Assembly (NCBI GenBank): GCA_019746135.1 | Contig: JAIESI010000100.1 | Span: forward strand, 1-63,317 | Length of the DNA stretch: 63,317 bases | Direction of reading: 5' to 3' | Origin: Xanthobacteraceae bacterium | GTDB taxonomy: Bacteria > Pseudomonadota > Alphaproteobacteria > Rhizobiales > Xanthobacteraceae | Part shown: positions 52,913 through 61,274 of the stretch, in pieces | Numbering within the stretch: position 1 is the first letter of the stretch | Layout: each line of letters opens with the position of its first letter | Made by a program: the position numbers and the translations under genes | Notes under the pieces: generated by a model | What the model saw: only the letters and a program-made list of their open reading frames with translations | Database searches by the model: none | What the model was told of the DNA's origin: nothing

Positions 52913-54100
52913 ATGGCGGCTGGTATTCTCATCCTCGGCGCCGGACAGGCGGCGGCGCAACTCGCCATCAGCCTGCGGCAGGGCGGCTATGCCGGCGCGA
53001 TCCGCATGGTCGGCGACGAGCCCTATGCGCCCTACCAGCGTCCGCCGCTGTCGAAGGCGTTCCTCAAGGACAAGGCGTCGATCGACACGCTGCTGCTGCG
53101 GCGCGAAAGCTACTGGGCCGACCATCAGGTTGCGCTGGAGCTTGGCGCGGCGGCGGCCGCCGTCGACCGTGGCGGCAAGCGCGTGACGCTGCGCGACGGC
53201 CGGACGTTCCCCTACGACACCCTGGTGTTTGCCACCGGCACGCGGGCCCGCGACCTGCCGCTGCCGGGCATCAAGCTCGACGGTGTGCACTCGCTCCGCA
53301 GGATCGACGACGTGAAGCGGCTGCGTCCGGCGCTCGATGCCGCGCGCCGCGTCGCCATCGTCGGCGCGGGCTACATCGGCCTCGAGGTCGCGGCGGTGCT
53401 GCGGCAGGAGGACCGCGCGGCGACCGTGGTCGAGGCCGAGGCGCGGGTGATGAAGCGCGTCGCGGGCGAGGAGGTGTCCGCCTTCTTCGACCAATTGCAC
53501 CGCTCGCGCGGCGTCGACATCAGGCTTGGCGCGAGGCTTGCGGGCATCGAAGGCGAGGGGCGGGCGGTGGGCCTGGCGCTCGCCTCCGGCGAGAAGATCG
53601 CGGCCGACGTTGTGCTGGTCGCGACCGGCGCCCGCGCCAATGACGATCTGGCGATGGCGGCGGGCCTCGCCTGCGAGGACGGCGTCGTGGTCGACGATGT
53701 CGCCCGCGCGGCGCCCGACGTCTACGCCATCGGCGATTGCGCGCGCTTCCACTCGCATCGCTACGGCCGCAGGATCCGGCTCGAATGCGTGCAGAACGCC
53801 ATCGATCAGGCCAAGGCCGCGGCACAGGCGATCCTGGGCAAGCCCGTGCCCTACGATCCGGTGCCGTGGTTCTGGTCCGACCAGTACGAGATCAAGCTGC
53901 AGATCACCGGCCTGCTCGACGGCTACGACGCCTGCGAAACCGTCGGCGTTCCGGACGAAGCCCGCTTCTCGGTGGAGTATCGCAAGGCCGGCAAGCTGAT
54001 CGCGGTCGACGCGATCAACGACGGCCGTGCCCACATGCTCGGCCGCCGCCGCATCGCCGCCGACCTGCCGGAGCGCGCCGCGGCGCTGCCGGTGTCCTGA
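52913..54100 (+). CDS. FAD-dependent ferredoxin/rubredoxin reductase-type oxidoreductase
   Basis: 395 residues. FAD-binding GxGxxA motif as ILGAGQAAAQLAISLR at the N-terminus; RPPLSKAFLKDK is typical of ferredoxin reductases of Rieske or P450 systems; NAD(P)-binding GAGYIGLEVAAVLR in the middle; and second FAD motif VYAIGDCARF. The C-terminal domain (WFWSDQYEIKLQITG) is the reductase type. It would pass electrons from NAD(P)H to a ferredoxin, which is not encoded nearby. It is divergent from the CMD-TrpF-UbiD unit across the 17-bp array and may share control with it. Confidence 0.92.
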   Translation: MAAGILILGAGQAAAQLAISLRQGGYAGAIRMVGDEPYAPYQRPPLSKAFLKDKASIDTLLLRRESYWADHQVALELGAAAAAVDRGGKRVTLRDGRTFPYDTLVFATGTRARDLPLPGIKLDGVHSLRRIDDVKRLRPALDAARRVAIVGAGYIGLEVAAVLRQEDRAATVVEAEARVMKRVAGEEVSAFFDQLHRSRGVDIRLGARLAGIEGEGRAVGLALASGEKIAADVVLVATGARANDDLAMAAGLACEDGVVVDDVARAAPDVYAIGDCARFHSHRYGRRIRLECVQNAIDQAKAAAQAILGKPVPYDPVPWFWSDQYEIKLQITGLLDGYDACETVGVPDEARFSVEYRKAGKLIAVDAINDGRAHMLGRRRIAADLPERAAALPVS

Positions 54101-54165
54101 AGCTGTTTCGGCGATGTCGAGTCGGTTCTGGTGGCGGACAATGCATCCACCCGGGCAGTCGAACG

Positions 54166-54690
54166 CTATCTGCTGATCAGCGATCGAACCGTTTCGATTG
54201 GCATCAGCATGACACGTTCGCCCAGTGGAGAGCGAACAAAGCCGTGGCGTGCGTAAAAATCGACGGCCATGTCGTCGATGGCATGGGCCACCACGCCCCT
54301 CGCTCCCGCGATCTCCGATGCTGCAAAACAGCGCTTTAAGGCATCGACCAGAAGCGCGGATCCGACCCCTCGGTTGCGCCATTCGGCGTCGACCGCGAGG
54401 CGCCCGATGAGGAGCAGCGGCACTTGCTCCGGCAGGCCGCGGCGGAGCTTTGCCGAAGGCAGCGCATTCCGCTGCTCGACGGCCGTTGAAATCGAAAAAT
54501 AGCCAATAACCCGATCCGGCTCGTCGGTGGGGCATGCCACGTAAGTGCGCGCCGAGAGGCCTTCGCTGGCGCGCGCCCGCTCACGCAGCCATTGATCAAG
54601 GGAGGGGTGAATGCCGTTGGAGAACCGCGATACGTCGTGCCTGGCCGTGAGCGGTTCGGGAGCGCAAAGCGCCGCCGCGCCGGCGCTCAT
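54166..54690 (-). CDS. GNAT toxin of TacT/AtaT type
   Basis: 174 residues. The acetyl-CoA motif is WRNRGVGSALLVDAL, the start IGRLAVDAEWRNRG is typical of TacT/AtaT-like toxins, and FYARHGFVRSP supplies the conserved Tyr near the C-terminus. These enzymes acetylate the amino group of charged tRNAs and stop translation. The ATG at 54690 overlaps the antitoxin stop (ATGA); the upstream GTG at 54699 is therefore rejected. The antitoxin gene is first in the operon, as is usual for this type. Confidence 0.88.
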   Translation of the reverse strand: MSAGAAALCAPEPLTARHDVSRFSNGIHPSLDQWLRERARASEGLSARTYVACPTDEPDRVIGYFSISTAVEQRNALPSAKLRRGLPEQVPLLLIGRLAVDAEWRNRGVGSALLVDALKRCFAASEIAGARGVVAHAIDDMAVDFYARHGFVRSPLGERVMLMPIETVRSLISR

Positions 54691-54968
54691 GCCTCCCACG
54701 GCGCTTTCCGGCCAAACCGGGCGCGGATCTTGGCGGTCGGCTTGGGAGGTGAATCGAGCAACGCAAGAAAGCGTGCATGCGCCTTGTCGTCCAGGAAGAA
54801 CGTGCGCTGGTCGAGAATGGTCTCCTCCGCCTGCCGTCGGGCGCTCTCCAGCATGAACTCCGACAGCTTCTGGCCTCGCAGCGCAGCCGCTCGGTTGAGA
54901 ACGGCCTTTGCTTCCGCCGAAGCGCGAATTTGGATCACATCGTCTTTACGTCGAACGGGTGCAGGCAT
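54687..54968 (-). CDS. DUF1778-type ribbon-helix-helix antitoxin
   Basis: 93 residues. The RHH DNA-binding part is RRKDDVIQIRASAEAKAVLN, followed by the DUF1778 helical segment GQKLSEFMLESARRQAEETI and a C-terminal toxin-wrapping part (RTFFLDDKAHARFLALLDSP). It neutralises the GNAT toxin and should repress the operon through the site at 54998-55030. The ATG at 54968 is the right start; the open frame before it runs through the promoter. Confidence 0.9.
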   Translation of the reverse strand: MPAPVRRKDDVIQIRASAEAKAVLNRAAALRGQKLSEFMLESARRQAEETILDQRTFFLDDKAHARFLALLDSPPKPTAKIRARFGRKAPWEA

Positions 54969-54997
54969 GGCTGGCCTCGACGATCTCGAGACGAAAA

Positions 54998-55030
54998 CAA
55001 ATAGCCCCTGTACCGACATTGTCAATACAA
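54998..55030 (-). promoter_or_regulatory. Toxin-antitoxin promoter and operator
   Basis: On the minus strand: perfect -35 TTGACA (55020-55025), 16 bp, -10 TATTTG (54998-55003), about 30 bp before the antitoxin ATG. The -35 lies inside the symmetric TTGT-N4-ACAA element (55019-55030), suited to binding by the RHH antitoxin for autorepression. Confidence 0.55.
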
Positions 55031-55173
55031 GGTCCCTGCCGACGCCCTTCGCCTGATCGGGAGCGGGCACAGGCGGTGGCGCACGCGGCCTGAGGCGGTG
55101 CGGGATTGGCGGCAAATTCGCGCGTCACGATGCCCGGCATGGCGCGGCACGGGCTTCTCGGTTATGACGAGAC

Positions 55174-55521
55174 ATGCGCGCTTTTCTCACGCTATTGCTG
55201 CTCGTGGCGTCGATCGCACCTTCGCTTGCCGACATCAGGCCGGGCGCCATCAGAGTCGTAAGGCCCAACTCGATCTGGTTTGAGGACGGGGCGAAGCTGA
55301 CGGAATGGCAAAAATTGAGGAAGAGCAGCGGTGTCGCTGCCTTCATGTCTTATCAGAAGAACATCCTCGGGAGGCGTGACGCCTTGCAGTTCATCAATCC
55401 GCGTTTGGTCAAAATTCTTGGCTACGAGCGCCGGACAAATCAGATCACGGTCGAGCTGACATCCGAGGGCCGGTTGCAGGGCAGCAAATGGTTTCTCGAC
55501 GCCGGTGCCCTGACGCGTTAG
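55174..55521 (+). CDS. small secreted hypothetical protein
   Basis: 115 residues. Signal peptide MRAFLTLLLLVASIAPSLA, then a basic mature part with IRPGAIRVVRPNSIWFEDGAKLTEW, a helical stretch and a final segment NQITVELTSEGRLQGSKWFLDAGALTR. I do not recognise the family. The 3' end overlaps the convergent AraC gene by 4 bp. No clear partner genes. Confidence 0.65.
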   Translation: MRAFLTLLLLVASIAPSLADIRPGAIRVVRPNSIWFEDGAKLTEWQKLRKSSGVAAFMSYQKNILGRRDALQFINPRLVKILGYERRTNQITVELTSEGRLQGSKWFLDAGALTR

Positions 55522-56549
55522 CGCGCGGCGTCGGATCCATTGCGGCATTCGCTTGGGGTTTGACCGAAGCGCGCCCGGAACGCCTTGTTGAAGTGCGACA
55601 GGTCGTTGAAGCCCGACCGGTAGGCGACCTCGGAAATGCCTAAGCCCCGGCGGCCGGGGTCGCGAAGCGCGATGCGGCTGGCTTCGAGCCGGTTTTCCAG
55701 GAGCCATCGGCCGAACGTCTGACCGGTCCTCCTGAACCGCAGTTGCAGCGTTCGAACCGAGATGTTGAACCGCGCGGCGGCCATCGCTGCGGAGAGTTCG
55801 GGATTGGCGAGCTGCTGCCGGCAGAACATGAGCAGCGCGGCGAGCTGCAGGTCAGGCCTCGCCATGCGCGCCGTCGTGTCGCGGGCGATCGACAGCGCCA
55901 GCAGATTGAAAAGATTGCCGGCGAGAACATCGATCTCCAGCTCGCGAAGCTCGTGCGAGGTGTTCGCAAGCTCGAGCAGATGCTGCCGGGTCAGCGCGGC
56001 GAACGGCGATTGCCTGCGGATCTTGAAATTCGATGCATTCCGCAGCGAGGGGGCGAAGGCTTCGAGCGCATGTTTGGGAACCACTGCAAGCACGCGGCTG
56101 ACCGGCTGTGGAAAGACGACGCGAAACGGCTGCTGGCCGTCGACGATCGCGATCTCGCCGGGATCGAGCAGGAGATCGTCGTTGTTCTGGCTGATGTGGC
56201 AGCGGCCGCCGTATTGCAGGCTGATGAGATAGTTGTCGGCCGGGGCGCTGGTCAGCAGTCGCTGGTTGCGGACAATTTGATGGCTGCTTGAATCGAATGC
56301 GGCAAACCGAAACTCGCCGAATTTCCGGCCGGAGATGCGCGCCCGGAACTGTTCGGGACGCGATTCCGTCGCGACATTGAGGACCGTCTGGCAGACGACC
56401 TCGCGCCAATACGAAAAGCGTTCGCCGGGGGGCACCGAGTCCGTCGTCCAGGACACCACCTCAGGGGAAACCACCTCAGGGGAAACCACTTCAGGGGAGA
56501 TCGCTTCAGAATTGAACATTTCAGACGTGCCCATTTCACAGGCGGCCAT
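55518..56549 (-). CDS. AraC-family transcriptional regulator
   Basis: 343 residues. The N-terminal sensor (residues about 40-210) resembles AraC_binding_2 (FeaR-like): SYWREVVCQTVLNVATE and DNYLISLQYGGRCHISQNN. The C-terminal double helix-turn-helix contains FNISVRTLQLRFRRTGQTFG and the second helix ISEVAYRSGFNDLSHFNKAF, the AraC signature. Residues 17-33 hold three exact copies of SPEVV from a 15-bp repeat, an odd low-complexity leader. Target genes and ligand are unknown; it is divergent from the LuxR gene. Confidence 0.9.
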   Translation of the reverse strand: MAACEMGTSEMFNSEAISPEVVSPEVVSPEVVSWTTDSVPPGERFSYWREVVCQTVLNVATESRPEQFRARISGRKFGEFRFAAFDSSSHQIVRNQRLLTSAPADNYLISLQYGGRCHISQNNDDLLLDPGEIAIVDGQQPFRVVFPQPVSRVLAVVPKHALEAFAPSLRNASNFKIRRQSPFAALTRQHLLELANTSHELRELEIDVLAGNLFNLLALSIARDTTARMARPDLQLAALLMFCRQQLANPELSAAMAAARFNISVRTLQLRFRRTGQTFGRWLLENRLEASRIALRDPGRRGLGISEVAYRSGFNDLSHFNKAFRARFGQTPSECRNGSDAAR

Positions 56550-56819
56550 TGCAATTATCTCCGGATGCGGAGCGCGCGCCTGGCTCGGGGCGACGCAATT
56601 TCGTTTTCAACCAACCGCTTTACGCGCGGCGCCAAGACCGTCGCCGCGCGAGCAGGTAGAACTTGGGTTGTTGCAGACCAAAAAACCCTGACTGATTGCT
56701 TTATTCCAGCCGATTTCGAAATGACCGCAGGCCGCGGCCAGCGGTCGCAGTCATCCGATCGAATGATGCGCAGCGCCCAGCCGTCTGACCGAAAGCGTTT
56801 CGTTGACGCGGAGCGTGAG

Positions 56820-57953
56820 ATGCCGGACGCCGAAGCGCTCTCCAGCCTGATCGCCGAAATTTATGACGCGGCGCTCGATCCGGCGCTGTGGCCCGGCGTG
56901 CTGGCCAAGGCGGCCCGCTTCCTCCCCGGCTTCTCGGCCGTGATCTACGCCAAGGACGCCGCCAACAAGGCGGGCAACGTCTACTACGACGACGGCGGGA
57001 TCTCGTCCCACTACAAGGCCATCTATTTCGAGGAATACGTCAAGATCGATCCGGCGAACGCCGCGCACTTCTTCTCGGACATCGAGGTGCCGGTGTCCAC
57101 GACCGATATCATGCCCTACGACGAGTTCGCCGACACCCGGTTCTTTCGCGAGTGGGTCAAGCCGCAGGGCCTGGTCGATTTCATCAGCGCCCCGCTCGAA
57201 CGGACGGCCACGAGCGCGGCGCTGTTCGGCATCTTTCGCGGCAGGGCGCACGGCATCATCGACAATGAAGCGCGGCGCCGCATGCGACTCATCGTGCCGC
57301 ACGTGCGGCGCGCGGTGCTGATCGGCAAGGTGATCGATCTCAGGACCCTGGAGTCCGCGACGCTCGCCGACACGCTCGATGGCATCGTCGCCGGCATGTA
57401 TCTCGTCGACGCCCGCGGCCAGGTCGTGCACGCCAATGCCGCCGGCCACGCCCTGCTGGTCGCCGACGAGATCCTGCGCGCGCCCGGCGGTCGGCTGACC
57501 GCGGCCGATCCGCAGGCCGACCAGGCGTTGCGCGAGGTGTTCGCGTCCGCGGGCAGCGGCGACGCCGCCGTCGGCACCCGCGGCGTCGCGATCCCGCTGC
57601 GCGGGCGCGACGGGCAGCATCACGTCGCCCATGTGTTGCCGCTCACCTCGGGCGCGCGGCGGCAGGCCGGCGCGGTCTATGCGGCGGTGGCGGCGGTGTT
57701 CGTGCGCAAGACCCGGCTCGAAGCGCCGGCGATGCCCGAGGTTGTCGCCAGGCTCTACGGCCTGACGCCGAGCGAGCTGCGCGTGCTGCTCGCGGTGTTC
57801 GAAACCGGCGGCGTCGCCGACCTCGCCGCGGCGCTCGGCATTTCCGAGGCGACGGCGAAGACCCACCTGCGCCGGCTGTTCGAGAAGACCGGAACCCGGC
57901 GGCAGGCTGATCTGGTCAGGCTTGTGGCCGGCTTCGCGGTGCCCGGCGGCTGA
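56820..57953 (+). CDS. LuxR-family regulator
   Basis: About 377 residues. The C-terminal HTH_LUXR domain is clear: LYGLTPSELRVLLAVFETGG, LGISEATAKTHLRRLFEKTG, TRRQADLVRLVAG. The N-terminal two thirds contain a GAF/autoinducer-like part (AEIYDAALDPALWPGVLAKA) and a PAS-like segment (IVAGMYLVDARGQVVHANAAG). The ATG at 56820 has GGAG at 6 bp; starts at 56763 and 56721 are possible but lack such a site. The next gene on the strand is an outer-membrane barrel after 151 bp, a plausible target. Confidence 0.85.
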   Translation: MPDAEALSSLIAEIYDAALDPALWPGVLAKAARFLPGFSAVIYAKDAANKAGNVYYDDGGISSHYKAIYFEEYVKIDPANAAHFFSDIEVPVSTTDIMPYDEFADTRFFREWVKPQGLVDFISAPLERTATSAALFGIFRGRAHGIIDNEARRRMRLIVPHVRRAVLIGKVIDLRTLESATLADTLDGIVAGMYLVDARGQVVHANAAGHALLVADEILRAPGGRLTAADPQADQALREVFASAGSGDAAVGTRGVAIPLRGRDGQHHVAHVLPLTSGARRQAGAVYAAVAAVFVRKTRLEAPAMPEVVARLYGLTPSELRVLLAVFETGGVADLAAALGISEATAKTHLRRLFEKTGTRRQADLVRLVAGFAVPGG

Positions 57954-58104
57954 CCTGTGGAAGCGCGCGCGCATCAACCGAAAGGGTGATGCGCGCGTGT
58001 GCGCTCTTGCCCGAGGTTCATGCGCGAGAAATCGGCGGAGCGTCGATGCCGGGCAAAGGCATCGTCAAACAAGAAATTGCAGCAGAGCAGGTGGGAATTT
58101 GCGA

Positions 58105-59448
58105 ATGGGCGATCGATTTGAAAAGGCAATCGTTGCCGGGCGCGCTGTGGCGGCGGCTGCTGCGTTCGCGTGGGCTTCGTCCGCGGCTGTGCCGGCCGGC
58201 GCGGCCGACGTCACGGTGGTCGAGAAGGCGCCACGCGTTGCCGTGGCACCGGAGAAGCGCTGGAGTGCGGCGCTCGCCAGCGAAGTCCGCTACTACTCCT
58301 GGACCGGCACGCGCGGCTCGCCCACCAACGTCAACGCCAACCCGGGCAGCGGCAGCCAGATCTACGTGCCGTATGCGATGCAGCTTGTCGGCGCGCCGAA
58401 CGACCTGTTCAAGGTCGAGCTGCTCGGCCGCGGCGGTTGGGTCCGCTCGCGCCAGACCACGTTCGGCCTGAGCGGAGAGGTCGACACCATCACCGACACG
58501 GTGGCGAACGGCACGCTGACCTATCTCGGGCTCAACGGCATCCAGCCGTTCGTCTCGCTCAACCTGAACGTCCCGACCGGGCGGTCGGCGCTGTTCGGAA
58601 CGGCGATGAACGCCCGCATGGACCCGGACCTGGTCGAGATCAGCAGTTTCGGCGAAGGCTGGAACGTCGGGCCGACCGCGGGCTTCAATCTGCCGCTGAC
58701 GCCGTCGGTGCTTGTGACGCTGGCCGCCGGATACACCTGGCGCGGGGTGTTCGACCGGGAAAATTCGCTCACCGCGGTGGCCAACCAGCGCGACCTCCAG
58801 GCGCTGACCCGGGTCGATCCGGGCGACGTGCTGACCGGCACGGCCTCGCTCGCCTACGCGAGCGGCCCTTGGGCCGCCTCGATCGTCGGCACGGTCTCGG
58901 AGGAGACGACCAGCACGCAGAACGACGCGGCGCTTTACCGCGCCGGCCGCCGCTATCTCGCGAGCGGCACGCTCGGCTACGTCTGGCCGGAGCGCTACGG
59001 TGCGACGACGCTCACCGCGTCCTGGGCGCGTTCCAACCGCAACGAGGTGCAATTTCTCGGTGCGCAGCAACTCGTCACCGAGCCGTTCAACACCAACTCC
59101 ACGCTCTATCGCGTCGGCCTCCAGCATCTGTGGCCGGTCCGATCGCTCTGGCTCGGGCCGGTCGCAAGCTTTCTCTATCGCGACAACAACACCTACGACG
59201 CCGCAACGCTGCAGTTCGTCCCGGCCAAGGACCGCTACGCCGCGGGCCTGCTGGCGCGATATGCGGCAACCGACATCCTCTCGTTCAACCTGCGCGCCGA
59301 GCACGTCTGGACCCGCGAAGGCGAGCGCGACGCCATCAACGGCCAGATGTTCAGCGTGCTGGCGAACGGCTTTGTCCTGAGCGATGCGGTGCCGGTGGTG
59401 AAAAGCAGGGGCTGGCAATTGGCCGGCGGATTCAACGTCAGATTTTGA
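58105..59448 (+). CDS. outer-membrane beta-barrel protein
   Basis: 447 residues. A signal peptide (MGDRFEKAIVAGRAVAAAAAF...AGAAD) is followed by alternating amphipathic strands, for example RWSAALASEVRYYSWTGTRG and GWQLAGGFNVRF. It ends in Phe, the BamA-recognised outer-membrane C-terminal residue. I see no autotransporter passenger or TonB box. It may be a porin or poorly characterised barrel. The start has a G-rich ribosome-binding region. A small secreted-protein gene follows 16 bp later, so the two are probably co-transcribed. Confidence 0.8.
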   Translation: MGDRFEKAIVAGRAVAAAAAFAWASSAAVPAGAADVTVVEKAPRVAVAPEKRWSAALASEVRYYSWTGTRGSPTNVNANPGSGSQIYVPYAMQLVGAPNDLFKVELLGRGGWVRSRQTTFGLSGEVDTITDTVANGTLTYLGLNGIQPFVSLNLNVPTGRSALFGTAMNARMDPDLVEISSFGEGWNVGPTAGFNLPLTPSVLVTLAAGYTWRGVFDRENSLTAVANQRDLQALTRVDPGDVLTGTASLAYASGPWAASIVGTVSEETTSTQNDAALYRAGRRYLASGTLGYVWPERYGATTLTASWARSNRNEVQFLGAQQLVTEPFNTNSTLYRVGLQHLWPVRSLWLGPVASFLYRDNNTYDAATLQFVPAKDRYAAGLLARYAATDILSFNLRAEHVWTREGERDAINGQMFSVLANGFVLSDAVPVVKSRGWQLAGGFNVRF

Positions 59449-59464
59449 GGAAGGAGACGGTTTC

Positions 59465-59989
59465 ATGAAGACGATCTTCAAGACGCTCTTTCACGGTTTC
59501 TCCGGCCGGGCGCGTGGCCTCTGGCTGTCACGGCTGGAGCCCGGTGCTCCGTCCTGGGCGGCCGCCGCGATCATCCGCTCGATCCCGGGTGGCTGCGGCG
59601 GAGCCGAGGCATACGGGCAGCAATGGCAGTGCGCGCGACCGTCGGCCCTGGTGCGCGGCCTCGGCCGGGCGCGGCGACCGGAGCGCAGGCTGTCGGCGGC
59701 ATCGCTCTTCCACGGTGCGGCGCTCCTCGCGTTGTGGTTCATGCTCGCCGGCGCGGCGCCATCTGGCGCGCAGGCCTGGTGCGGCGAGGGCCGGACGGCG
59801 GGCGGGCTCTGCGCCAACGCAGCGCTGGCGCAGGCGATGCGGCAGACCGCGAACATCTTCTCGCAGCCGAAGATTTCCTACACGGCCTATCCGGTGATGC
59901 CGTCGGAGGATGCGCGCTTCCGCTATCCGCACGAGCTCAATCCCAATCCGCAGCCGCCGAGCGCGACCGGCACGCTGGCGCCGAACTGA
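59465..59989 (+). CDS. hypothetical exported protein following the barrel gene
   Basis: 174 residues from the ATG at 59465, which has an excellent GGAAGGAGA site. The first 75 residues are basic and not protein-like; a hydrophobic stretch (FHGAALLALWFMLAGAAPSGAQA) then looks like a signal, and the real globular part begins at WCGEGRTAGGLCANAALAQA. A GTG at 59651 would give a more usual signal peptide. The mature end (PVMPSEDARFRYPHELNPNP) is unfamiliar. Probably co-transcribed with the barrel. Confidence 0.55.
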   Translation: MKTIFKTLFHGFSGRARGLWLSRLEPGAPSWAAAAIIRSIPGGCGGAEAYGQQWQCARPSALVRGLGRARRPERRLSAASLFHGAALLALWFMLAGAAPSGAQAWCGEGRTAGGLCANAALAQAMRQTANIFSQPKISYTAYPVMPSEDARFRYPHELNPNPQPPSATGTLAPN

Positions 59990-60177
59990 GCGGCATAAAG
60001 GCGGGACAAAAGGTCACGAATCTGAGGGGCAGGCGGACCTCACTGCAACATGAAAAGGAGCCTGCAATGCAAAAATGCGACTTTACGAAAATCGTGTCGG
60101 CGTCCCGGTCGCGCAATTTTTGCGTTCCCCGCGTTCTGTATCCCGGCGCGCGGGACTTCGTGTCGAGGACGGCGCGA

Positions 60178-60591
60178 ATGATGATTTTTCGGATGTCCGG
60201 TTCCAAGATCTCCACTGGAATTGCTTTGGCCAGCCTTGCGCTTGTGTTCTCTCTCGGCAATTCCCCAACCTGCGCCGCCAAGAAAGACGATCCGTCCTGC
60301 ATAAAAAAGCACAACGGTTGCAACGCTCGCTGCGACCGGGTGTTCGAGAAGAAGGATCGCATCGAGGCGTGCAAGATTAGATGCGAAAGGGCGTTTATGA
60401 ATTGCGAGGAGCCGCGGTCCAAGGACGGCAAGCTGGAGCAGGTCGACCCGTCGTTGCCCCCGCACGTCCCGAAGGGCAAACCGCTGCAGGACGGCGGCCT
60501 CCTCGACACGAGCCGTCCGAATTTCATGCCAACGTCGCCGGCGGCAACGGGCACGCGCGCGCCGGCCTCGTCCCCGCAACAAATCCGCTGA
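60178..60591 (+). CDS. small secreted Cys-rich protein
   Basis: 137 residues from the ATG at 60178 (GAGG about 9 bp upstream). Signal peptide SGSKISTGIALASLALVFSL...CAA; the mature part starts KKDDPSCIKKHNGCNARCDR and has six Cys in a C-x5-C-x3-C...C-x3-C-x6-C pattern, ending in a Pro/Ser tail. An earlier ATG at 60067 has AAAAGGAG and would add 37 residues before the signal; it is possible. Family unknown. It lies 188 bp beyond the previous small gene. Confidence 0.6.
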   Translation: MMIFRMSGSKISTGIALASLALVFSLGNSPTCAAKKDDPSCIKKHNGCNARCDRVFEKKDRIEACKIRCERAFMNCEEPRSKDGKLEQVDPSLPPHVPKGKPLQDGGLLDTSRPNFMPTSPAATGTRAPASSPQQIR

Positions 60592-60846
60592 GTGGCTTCT
60601 AGTCCAAACACGCAAGCCGCTGCGCGCTCCCCCGGCGCGCGGCGGCCGGGGTTAAACGTCGGCAGCGCATGTGCCGCAAGCTCGATCTCAGGTTCGCAGC
60701 AACCAAGCCGGGGCCGTACCAATTGCGGCGGTGAAATTCGCGCCACGAGCCGGCGCGAGCGAAGCGGCTCACCGAGCTGCGCCGGCCGGAATTTCTTCGC
60801 AAACACAAGCGGATAAGGCAGGGCAGACCGCTGGCTGGTTGATGGG

Positions 60847-60891
60847 TTGACAGCGATCCGATCGGCGCTAATGTTCGTTCTTTCTTTGTTC
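60847..60891 (+). promoter_or_regulatory. Predicted sigma70 promoter with LexA-type SOS box
   Basis: TTGACA (60847-60852), 16 bp, TAATGT (60869-60874), then GTTC-TTTCTTT-GTTC (60877-60891), the alphaproteobacterial LexA box GTTC-N7-GTTC. The box overlaps the expected start of transcription, as in LexA-repressed genes. An extra GTTC lies just before it. No intact gene follows; the structured element begins 69 bp downstream. Confidence 0.6.
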
Positions 60892-60960
60892 TCTTGAGGT
60901 GCCGTCGATCGCGGCGTCCGACGAGGGAGCAGAATGCGGTGCCCGACAACTGGCATCGCG

Positions 60961-61205
60961 TTGGAGCGCCGGGAGGCGCCGGGGCCCCTCGCAAGGGCCC
61001 CGCGCCCCGGGACCCCCACCCCCCTCAAAGCCTATGGGTCCCGGAATCTTGGCGCGGACCGGCCGATCGCAAGGCCGGTCCGGGAGCCTTCGCAAAGCTC
61101 CCGGCGCCTCCCGGCGCTCCAACCCCTCTTTTCGAGGGGAAGGAAAAGCGGTCCCCGCGAAGGCGGGGAAGGAAACGGCGGGCCGGCCCGGGCGCCCGAA
61201 TTCAA
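60961..61205. repeat. Large self-complementary multi-hairpin element
   Basis: A perfect 23-bp inverted repeat (60961-60983 with 61100-61122) encloses further perfect stems: 60981-60987/60995-61001 (loop CTCGCAA), 61007-61015/61036-61044 extended by CGCGCC/GGCGCG (61001-61006, 61051-61056), 61056-61064/61073-61081 (loop GATCGCAA) and 61080-61087/61097-61104 (loop CTTCGCAAA). More stems follow at 61123-61139 and 61152-61169. The three shorter loops share TCGCAA. No coding function. Candidate structured RNA or palindromic repeat element. Confidence 0.85.
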
Positions 61206-61274
61206 AGCCCCGGGACGATGACGCTTGAGACAAGGCGGCCTGAGGAAATACGGAGCGTGGCCCGGGTGAGGCGA

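Larger units (their letters stand above)
60592..61274. other. 683-bp noncoding block between divergently unrelated genes
   Basis: No protein-like frame in either strand; the long minus-strand open frame here has no recognisable start or domain. The block holds a predicted SOS promoter (60847-60891) and a self-complementary element (60961-61205), described separately. The part 60592-60846 shows no structure that I can name. Confidence 0.75.

Noticed and set aside
59937-61028. Minus-strand open frame of 363 codons over the noncoding block
   Set aside because: It crosses the Cys-rich secreted-protein gene and the hairpin element, has no recognisable domain or ribosome-binding site, and begins inside the palindromes.
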